Shown: positions 15,770 to 21,903 of the stretch, piece after piece
Position numbering within the stretch: the stretch's first letter is position 1
Layout: every line of letters starts with the position of its first letter
Assembly (NCBI GenBank): GCA_007131625.1
Contig: SLQC01000109.1
Coordinates: forward strand, 1-21,903
Source: Balneolales bacterium
GTDB taxonomy: Bacteria > Bacteroidota > Rhodothermia > Balneolales > Natronogracilivirgulaceae
Direction of reading: 5' to 3'
Length of the DNA stretch: 21,903 nt
Made by a program: the position numbers and the translations under genes
Notes under the pieces: generated by a model
The model's input: only the letters and a program-made list of their open reading frames with translations
Database searches by the model: none
What the model was told of the DNA's origin: nothing

Positions 15770-17019
15770 CGAAAAATGTCAATGGCCTTATGCAATGCAT
15801 CGATCAGCTGGTCGATCTCTTCTTTCCTGCTGTACATGGCCATGGAAGCACGGGTCGTCGCAACCAGGCCCAATCTTTCCATGAGCGGCTGGGTACAGTG
15901 ATGGCCGGTTCGCACCGCAACTCCTTCAAGATCCAGTATGGTTCCGATGTCATGCGGGTGGATGCCGTCCAGAACAAAGGAGACAACCGACGACTTTTCC
16001 GGAGCTGTACCGATGATCCGCACTCCGTCGATACCGGATAACCGATCTGTTGCGTAGGCAAGCAGTTCCTGCTCCTTTCGGTAAATGGTGTCATACCCTA
16101 TTGCCGTGATATATTCGGCCGCCTTGCCCATTCCGATAGCACCGGATATATTCGGTGTTCCCGCTTCAAATTTGTAAGGAAGATCGTTGAAAAGCACCTC
16201 GTCGAAAGAGACACTCAGTATCATATCACCGCCGCCACGCCAGGGAGGCATTTTCAGGAGCAACTCCTCCCTGCCGTAAAGTATACCAATACCGGTTGGA
16301 CCGTACATTTTGTGGCCGGATGTCGCGAAAAAGTCACAACCGATCTCTTGTACGTTCACTTCCATGTGAGATACTGCCTGCGCACCGTCCACCAGCACCG
16401 GCACACCATATCTATGAGCGATTTCGGTCATTTTTTTAACCGGATTGATCGTACCGAGTGTATTGGAGACATGGACAATGCTGACAAACCTGGTCCGTTC
16501 GCTGAACAGAGATGCGTAAGCGTCCAGATCCAGCACTCCATCATCACTGACGGGGATTATCTTGAGCACCGCTTTCTTCTCGTCGCACAGCATGCGCCAT
16601 GGCACGATATTTGAGTGGTGTTCCATGGTACTTATGATGATTTCATCCCCCTTGCCGATATACGTCCGTCCATAGGACTGCATCACGAGGTTGATGGCAT
16701 CGGTTGTACCGGATGTGAAAATAATTTCCTTTTTGCTTCGAGCATTAATCAGTGCACGGAGGGTCTCCCGGGAGGCTTCCATCGCGTCGGTCGCCTCCTG
16801 GCTCAAAAGATGTACTCCGCGGTGTACATTGGAATGATACCGGCTGTGGTAGTCGGTGTATGAACGCATGACCGGGTACGGCATCTGGCTGGATGCCGCA
16901 TTGTCCAGAAATGCGAGCGGTTTGCCGTGGACCTCCCGGCGAAATACCGGAAAATCGTCACGACAGGTCTCAATTCTGATCCTGCTTTTTTCCTTCACTG
17001 ATGAGGTATTTACAGACAT
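15766..17019 (-). CDS. sufS: Cysteine desulfurase SufS
   Basis: 417 residues, class V aminotransferase fold, full length. PLP-binding residues: His134 in TMEHHSN, Asp211 in DGAQAV, and the Schiff-base Lys237 in TSGHKMYGPTGIG. The catalytic Cys375 lies in RTGHHCTQPLM, with the short loop of the SufS group. The known reaction is cysteine to alanine with a persulfide on the enzyme, passed here presumably to SufU. Start and stop are coupled: the ATG shares one base with the sufD stop (TGATG), and the stop overlaps the ATG of a small ORF (ATGA). Confidence 0.96.
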   Translation of the reverse strand: MSVNTSSVKEKSRIRIETCRDDFPVFRREVHGKPLAFLDNAASSQMPYPVMRSYTDYHSRYHSNVHRGVHLLSQEATDAMEASRETLRALINARSKKEIIFTSGTTDAINLVMQSYGRTYIGKGDEIIISTMEHHSNIVPWRMLCDEKKAVLKIIPVSDDGVLDLDAYASLFSERTRFVSIVHVSNTLGTINPVKKMTEIAHRYGVPVLVDGAQAVSHMEVNVQEIGCDFFATSGHKMYGPTGIGILYGREELLLKMPPWRGGGDMILSVSFDEVLFNDLPYKFEAGTPNISGAIGMGKAAEYITAIGYDTIYRKEQELLAYATDRLSGIDGVRIIGTAPEKSSVVSFVLDGIHPHDIGTILDLEGVAVRTGHHCTQPLMERLGLVATTRASMAMYSRKEEIDQLIDALHKAIDIFR

Positions 17020-18356
17020 CAGGCGTATTGTTTGATTGATTTGCTTTCTTTGGTGAACCGCTCAACTTCTTTGCTGAGACGCTCCCGGATAGAAGCAACA
17101 GGTATCGACTCTATCACATCCAGTGCAAACCCGTAAGTGAGAATTTCGCGGGTTTGTGATTCCTGGAGTCCCCGGGTCTTCAGATAGAAGACCTCATCGG
17201 GATTCAGCTGTCCGATAGTCGCACCATGACTGCAGGAGACATCGTCAGCGAAGATCTCCAACTGAGGTTTTGTATAGGCCTTGCCACTGTTGGAGAGCTG
17301 CAGGTTGCGGTTCTCCTGGAAAGCATCAGTTTTCTGGGCGTCCTGGCGCACAAAGATCTTGCCATTGAAGACCGATGTGCCGTTGCCGTCAATAATGCAC
17401 TTGTGAAGCTGATGGCTGGTGCAGTTGGGCATGGTGTGATCCATAATACTGTGGGTGTCGGAGAGCTGCTCCCCATTTACCATGACCAGTCCATCCAGTG
17501 TTGCGTGCGTGTTCTCATCGGTCAGAACCGCCTTTACATCACTGCGTGAAAGCTGCGCTCCCAGTTGTACGGCGTAGGATTTATAGTCGCTGTCGCGGCT
17601 GATATCGGCGGCCAGGCGGGAAATATGATACGCATTGTTGCTGTCGCGCTGCAGTTTGACATGCGTCATGTGTGAATTTTCAGCCAGCTTGATTTCCGAA
17701 ACCGGACAGTTGAAGTAAACATTGTCACCCAGACCGATATGGTCTTCCACGACGGTCATCTCACTCGAACGGTCTCCGACGATCAAACACCGCGGGGTCA
17801 TTACATACTGCTGCTCTTCATCCGTGTTCAGGAAAAGCAGTTGAATGGGATCCTCGATACGCACCGACTTGGGTACATAGATAAATGCTCCGTCACGGAA
17901 TACCGCTGTATTGAATGGAGCGAACGGGTCATCTTCCCATTCTGCATATTTACCAAGATGATCCAGGGCAACGGAATTACCGTCACGCAGAGCATCGGCC
18001 AGATTGGCGACGATGACTCCTTCCGGCAACCGGTCGGTTTTGGAGTGTTCTTCGCTGAAGACCCCGTTGATGAAAGTGAGATGGTGATGATCGGCTTCCG
18101 GATAGATATAGTCGGCGACCCTTCCAGGTAGTGCGGATGTCACAATCTCTGCCGCCGGCAGGAAATCCTCCCTGCTCAACATCTTCAAATTGCAGTATTT
18201 CCACTCTTCATGACGCGGAGTGGGCAATTCCTTGCCAGCGATTCTCTTCAATGCCGCTGTCTGTAGTTCCTCTACCCGGTCATCTACCGGTTTGGCCGGT
18301 CCGAAGCTTTTTACAAGCCTGTCCAGAAAGTGATTCCCATTAGAAATATCAGTCAT
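17019..18356 (-). CDS. sufD: SufD, Fe-S scaffold subunit
   Basis: 445 residues from the ATG at 18356, which shares one base with the sufC stop (TAATG); the 14-codon upstream extension lies within sufC and is rejected. The beta-helix SufBD core contains NGKIFVRQDAQKTDAFQENRN and the DDVSCSHGATIG motif with Cys375 and His377, equivalent to the residues at the SufB-SufD interface where the cluster is built. SufD forms SufBC2D with the products of the neighbouring genes. No truncation is seen. Confidence 0.95.
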   Translation of the reverse strand: MTDISNGNHFLDRLVKSFGPAKPVDDRVEELQTAALKRIAGKELPTPRHEEWKYCNLKMLSREDFLPAAEIVTSALPGRVADYIYPEADHHHLTFINGVFSEEHSKTDRLPEGVIVANLADALRDGNSVALDHLGKYAEWEDDPFAPFNTAVFRDGAFIYVPKSVRIEDPIQLLFLNTDEEQQYVMTPRCLIVGDRSSEMTVVEDHIGLGDNVYFNCPVSEIKLAENSHMTHVKLQRDSNNAYHISRLAADISRDSDYKSYAVQLGAQLSRSDVKAVLTDENTHATLDGLVMVNGEQLSDTHSIMDHTMPNCTSHQLHKCIIDGNGTSVFNGKIFVRQDAQKTDAFQENRNLQLSNSGKAYTKPQLEIFADDVSCSHGATIGQLNPDEVFYLKTRGLQESQTREILTYGFALDVIESIPVASIRERLSKEVERFTKESKSIKQYA

Positions 18357-19123
18357 TACTTCGCCTCTCCGTTTACTTCTGTATTCGCGGTTACCCACTC
18401 ATAGCCATGCTCTTCCAACTCATACGCAAGCTCCTTGCCACCGGACTTTTGAATGCGTCCGTTGACCATTACATGGACATAATCCGGTGTAATGTAGTTG
18501 AGAATTCGCTGATAGTGGGTGACCAGCAGGATCGATCTGTCTTCGCCCGAAAGCTTGTTGATTCCGCTGGATACAATTCTGAGTGCGTCGATATCAAGTC
18601 CGGAATCGGTCTCGTCCAACAGTGCCAGTTTCGGATTCAAAACTGCCATCTGCAGAATTTCATTGCGTTTTTTCTCACCGCCCGAAAATCCTGCGTTTAC
18701 GTTTCGTTCCAGAAATTTGGCATCCATCTCCACCATTTTCAGCTTATCGACGATATAGTCTTCAAATTCAAGCGGATCAAGTGGATCCAGGCCTTGCTCC
18801 TTGCGCACTTCGTTGTAGGACTCGCGCATCAACATGGAGTTGCTCACGCCGGGAATTTCCACCGGATACTGAAATGCCATAAAGACACCTTTTCGAGCTC
18901 TTTCATCCGGGTCAAGTTCCAAAAGATCCTCTCCCTCATAAATAATTTCGCCTTTTGTGACTTCGTAGGAAGGGTGACCGGCAATGATTTTTGCAAGGGT
19001 GCTTTTTCCGCTTCCGTTCGGACCCATTAAGGCGTGTACTTCACCTTTTTTGATTTCAAGATTGATTCCTTTGAGTATTTCTACGCCTTCCACTTCGGCA
19101 TAAAGATTTTTAATTGTCAGCAT
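18356..19123 (-). CDS. sufC: SufC, ABC-type ATPase of the SufBCD complex
   Basis: 255 residues. Walker A GPNGSGKST (34-42), the Q-loop in MAFQYPVEIPG, an ABC signature FSGGEKKRNEI with the SufC-specific EKKR, and Walker B LALLDETDSGLDID are all present. There is no membrane partner; SufC is a cytosolic ATPase that drives conformational change in SufB-SufD. It follows sufB after a 90-bp gap in which no convincing gene or terminator is visible, and its stop overlaps the sufD start by one base. Confidence 0.96.
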   Translation of the reverse strand: MLTIKNLYAEVEGVEILKGINLEIKKGEVHALMGPNGSGKSTLAKIIAGHPSYEVTKGEIIYEGEDLLELDPDERARKGVFMAFQYPVEIPGVSNSMLMRESYNEVRKEQGLDPLDPLEFEDYIVDKLKMVEMDAKFLERNVNAGFSGGEKKRNEILQMAVLNPKLALLDETDSGLDIDALRIVSSGINKLSGEDRSILLVTHYQRILNYITPDYVHVMVNGRIQKSGGKELAYELEEHGYEWVTANTEVNGEAK

Positions 19124-19213
19124 GTATCTCTTCTCTGGTTACTAAAAGTTATGGTTTAATTACGTTTGATCAGTTGGGAACATGATGGTCATACTGTAAT
19201 GGGGACCCGGAGC

Positions 19214-20656
19214 TCATCCTACACTGCCTTCCAGCTTGATGCCCAGCAACTTGATTGCTTCCACGGCAAACTCCATCGGCAATTCTTTGAAGACCTCTTT
19301 GCAGAATCCATTGATGATCAGGGATACCGCGTTTTCCTCGTCGAGACCGCGTTGCTGCAAATAGAAAATCTGGTCCTCCCCGATCTTGGAGGTCGTCGCC
19401 TCATGCTCCACACTGGAGGTATTGTTGGTGACCTCCAGATACGGGAATGTATGGGCACCGCACCGGTCGCCGATCAGCATGGAGTCGCAAACGGAGTAAT
19501 TCCGTGAATTATCTGCTTTCGGACCGACTTTCACCAAGCCACGGTAACTGTTCTGGGAGTTTCCGGCTGCAATTCCTTTGGAGATAATAGTACTGTTTGT
19601 GTTCTTGCCGAGATGGATCATCTTGGTGCCGGTATCGGCTTCCATCTTGTCATTGGTGACAGCCACGGAGTAGAACTCTCCTGTGGAGTTGTCCCCTTTC
19701 ATAATGACACTCGGATATTTCCAGGTGATAGCAGAGCCGGTTTCGACCTGCGTCCAGGAAATTTTGGAATGATGACCTTTACAGAGACCGCGTTTGGTAA
19801 CAAAGTTGAAGATACCGCCTACTCCTTGTTCATCGCCGGAGTACCAGTTTTGAACGGTGGAGTATTTGATCTGGGCGTTATCCAGTGCTACCAGCTCAAC
19901 CACTGCGGCATGCAGCTGGTTTTTACTGAACATCGGCGCGGTACACCCTTCCAGGTAGCTTACATAGCTGTCCTCTTCGGCGACGATCAGTGTACGTTCG
20001 AACTGCCCCGACTCTTCATTATTGATCCGGAAATAGGTAGACAGCTCCATCGGTGATACCACACCTTTGGGAACATAGCAGAACGATCCGTCGGAAAATA
20101 CTGCGGAGTTCATTGCGGCAAAATAGTTGTCATTGTATGGAACCACCGAACCCATATATTTTTTGATGAGATCAGGATAGTCCCGGATCGCATCTGAAAT
20201 CGAACAGAAGACTACACCGGCCTCGGCTAGCTTCTCTTTGAACGTAGTAGCTACGGACACACTGTCGAATACCGCATCCACAGCCACACCAGCTAGCATT
20301 TTCTGCTCGGAGATGGGGATACCCAGCTTTTCGTATGTCTCCAGGATCTCCGGATCCACCTCGTCCAGGCTTCCCAGCTGTTCTTTCTTTTTTGGAGCAG
20401 AATAAAACTGGATGTCGTCGTAATTGATTTTCGGGTATTTAATATTCGCCCAGAGCGGATCCTTCATTGTTTTCCAGTGACGAAACGCTTTGATACGAAA
20501 CTCTCGAACAAAGTCCGGATCCCCCTTGATATCTGATATCATGTTGACGATATCCTCGTTGAACCCCTTGGGGAAATAATCGTAATCAACATTGGTCGTA
20601 AATCCGTACTTATACGGTTGTTTTACCAGCTTTTCGATGGTTTGGGTATCACTCAT
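19214..20656 (-). CDS. sufB: SufB, Fe-S scaffold subunit
   Basis: 480 residues, full length for the family. Conserved blocks include WKTMKDPLWAN, GSVVPYNDNYFAAMNSAVFSDGSF... (178-192), EGCTAPMF and WKYPSVI. Candidate cluster-building residues are Cys399 in GDRCGAHT and His418/Glu419 in SVEHEATTSKIGED. It is the first gene of the suf array, with about 400 bp of non-coding DNA upstream shared with the divergent acs gene. No IscR, SufR or Fur-like gene is adjacent. Confidence 0.96.
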   Translation of the reverse strand: MSDTQTIEKLVKQPYKYGFTTNVDYDYFPKGFNEDIVNMISDIKGDPDFVREFRIKAFRHWKTMKDPLWANIKYPKINYDDIQFYSAPKKKEQLGSLDEVDPEILETYEKLGIPISEQKMLAGVAVDAVFDSVSVATTFKEKLAEAGVVFCSISDAIRDYPDLIKKYMGSVVPYNDNYFAAMNSAVFSDGSFCYVPKGVVSPMELSTYFRINNEESGQFERTLIVAEEDSYVSYLEGCTAPMFSKNQLHAAVVELVALDNAQIKYSTVQNWYSGDEQGVGGIFNFVTKRGLCKGHHSKISWTQVETGSAITWKYPSVIMKGDNSTGEFYSVAVTNDKMEADTGTKMIHLGKNTNSTIISKGIAAGNSQNSYRGLVKVGPKADNSRNYSVCDSMLIGDRCGAHTFPYLEVTNNTSSVEHEATTSKIGEDQIFYLQQRGLDEENAVSLIINGFCKEVFKELPMEFAVEAIKLLGIKLEGSVG

Positions 20657-21052
20657 AATTGAAAAAGACTTTTTAAATGTTGTATGTCCCGATACGTAAG
20701 GTTAGAGACAGATAATCAGGGTTGTTGATTGTGTAACAGCCTTGTGAATTCTGAGCCGCCTTACCGGAATAACGGATACATTGGTGTAACCATTACCACT
20801 TGTCGGAAGTTCCTTATTTATACAAGGTCTAAATATAAACAATATATTCGTCTATGTCGAACCAAAATGTACCCGTTTTTTTTCTCCCTCAGTTGCATTT
20901 GTCGACAGATCTACTTTTATTCCATAAATCAAGAACATTATATTATAAAGCAGTAAAGACCGGTTGTATCATTCAAATTATGTCCGGATCATATTATTAT
21001 AACTCACTTTCTTCAAAAAAATAAATATTCATTTTATAAACAGGATATGGTT
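20657..21052. other. Intergenic region between divergent sufB and acs
   Basis: This 396-bp AT-rich stretch must hold the promoters for the suf array (minus) and for acs (plus). I see no regulator-type palindrome of useful length and no promoter pair at proper spacing that I would defend. A 75-codon frame here (20729-20956) has a low-complexity, Lys/Tyr/Phe-rich translation typical of random AT-rich DNA and is not called. Confidence 0.6.
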
Positions 21053-21903
21053 ATGGCAGAAAATAAGTCAGGTATGCAATCATTAATGTCCCAATCCCGA
21101 ATTTTCCCACCTCCGAAAAATATTCGGGATAAAGCCTGGATCAAATCGATTGATGAATATCAGGAAATGTGGGATCGATCCAACAACGATCCCAACAGTT
21201 TTTGGCTGGAACAGGCCAAAACACTTGACTGGATCAAAGCGCCCACCAAAGCTCTCGAATACAATTGGAAAACCTCAAAGCGCATCATTGAACACACCTG
21301 GTTTGCCGATGGTGAATTGAATGTCTCTCATAATTGCCTTGATCGTCATCTCGGAACAGACATTGAAAACAAAACCGCCATACTCTGGCAAGGAGAAGAG
21401 GACAGTGCCGTTAAAAAATTCACTTTCAAAGAACTGCACACAGAAGTCTGCAAATTTGCCAATGTATTGAAGTCCAAAGGCATACAAAAGGGCGACCGTG
21501 TGGCCATCTACATGCCGATGATACCGGAACTTGCAATTGTCATGCTGGCCTGCACGAGAATCGGAGCCATACATTCGATCATATTCGGTGGTTTTAGTGC
21601 CGATGCCATCAAAGGACGTGTCAATGACTCCGACTGCAAGATGCTTGTAACAGCCAATGTTTCTCTTCGCGCAGGAAAGACAATTCCCCTGAAAGATATT
21701 TCTGATGAGGCTCTGGTGGATTGCCCCACTATTGAAAATGTCATAGTCGCCAAAGTGAATGATCATGCATGCGAGATGAAAGCAGGACGAGATTTCTGGT
21801 ATCACGATGAAATGGGTAAAGTCAGTGCAGATTGTCCGGCAGAAAAAATGAACGCCGAAGACCCACTCTTCATCCTTTATACCTCCGGTTCAACCGGCAA
21901 ACC
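21053..21903 (+). CDS. acs: Acetyl-CoA synthetase, 3'-truncated by window edge
   Basis: 283 codons are visible, open to the right edge. The N-terminal part has the ACS pattern: RIFPPPKNIRDKAW, IDEYQEMWDRS, a WF-(AD)GELNVSHNCLDRHL block (about 83-101), GDRVAIYMPMIPELAIVMLAC and HSIIFGGFSADAIKGR. The window ends inside the adenylation P-loop YTSGSTGK. The known reaction is ATP-dependent activation of acetate to acetyl-CoA. The ATG at 21053 is preferred over the in-frame ATG at 21047 because an AGG lies 8 bases before it. It is transcribed away from sufB. Confidence 0.95.
   Translation, partial: MAENKSGMQSLMSQSRIFPPPKNIRDKAWIKSIDEYQEMWDRSNNDPNSFWLEQAKTLDWIKAPTKALEYNWKTSKRIIEHTWFADGELNVSHNCLDRHLGTDIENKTAILWQGEEDSAVKKFTFKELHTEVCKFANVLKSKGIQKGDRVAIYMPMIPELAIVMLACTRIGAIHSIIFGGFSADAIKGRVNDSDCKMLVTANVSLRAGKTIPLKDISDEALVDCPTIENVIVAKVNDHACEMKAGRDFWYHDEMGKVSADCPAEKMNAEDPLFILYTSGSTGK

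Noticed and set aside
18357..18398. 14-residue N-terminal extension of SufD
   Set aside because: It lies inside sufC; the ATG at 18356 overlapping the sufC stop is the natural coupled start.
19166..19211. Short frames between sufB and sufC, including an ATGA overlap with the sufB stop (15 codons)
   Set aside because: They are too short and without Cys or other features; they are expected by chance.
20729..20956. 75-codon plus-strand frame upstream of acs
   Set aside because: Its composition is that of translated AT-rich DNA, it lacks a good start, and it lies where the promoters should be.

Overview
The window looks like chromosomal backbone DNA from a Gram-negative bacterium of the Bacteroidota/Rhodothermota/Balneolota group, most like a Balneolales-type organism. 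This placement is inferred from gene content: SurA-type chaperones next to a MoxR ATPase, a DUF2480 protein, type II IPP isomerase, a BamD lipoprotein, weak or absent Shine-Dalgarno sequences and AT-rich intergenic regions. No rRNA, tRNA, CRISPR array, IS element or prophage gene was seen.

Left part (1-6934, + strand): an apparent operon for envelope quality control. It holds the 3' part of a two-domain parvulin-type peptidyl-prolyl isomerase, a lipoprotein with a degenerate parvulin domain, a SurA-like periplasmic chaperone, a MoxR AAA+ ATPase and a large membrane-anchored VWA protein. A strong hairpin at 7012-7047 separates this run from convergent minus-strand genes.

Middle (7054-9411): two minus-strand genes of unknown function, a coiled-coil protein with a signal peptide and a C-terminal membrane anchor, and a small lipoprotein. 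They are followed by a long AT-rich intergenic region that may hold one small ORF. tadA (+, 9412-9927) then runs convergently into nadD, overlapping it by 16 bp.

Right part (20656 down to 9912, all minus strand): a long co-oriented array in transcription order sufB, sufC, sufD, sufS, an unlisted 50-codon Cys-rich small ORF, sufU, nfu, an A-type carrier, a DUF2480 gene, type II IPP isomerase (fni), a polyprenyl diphosphate synthase, bamD and nadD. Iron-sulfur cluster assembly therefore lies directly upstream of isoprenoid and envelope genes. sufC-sufD and sufD-sufS share one base at their stop/start codons. The small ORF overlaps the sufS stop (ATGA) and ends inside the sufU start, so it fills what would otherwise be the widest gap in the suf cluster.

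Far right (21053 to the edge): the 5' part of acs (acetyl-CoA synthetase), divergent from sufB across about 400 bp of non-coding DNA.

The best candidates for something undescribed are the 50-residue Cys-containing protein between sufS and sufU, the DUF2480 protein (an internal duplication with one Cys per repeat) embedded in Fe-S assembly genes, and the uncharacterised coiled-coil/lipoprotein pair at 7054-8824.
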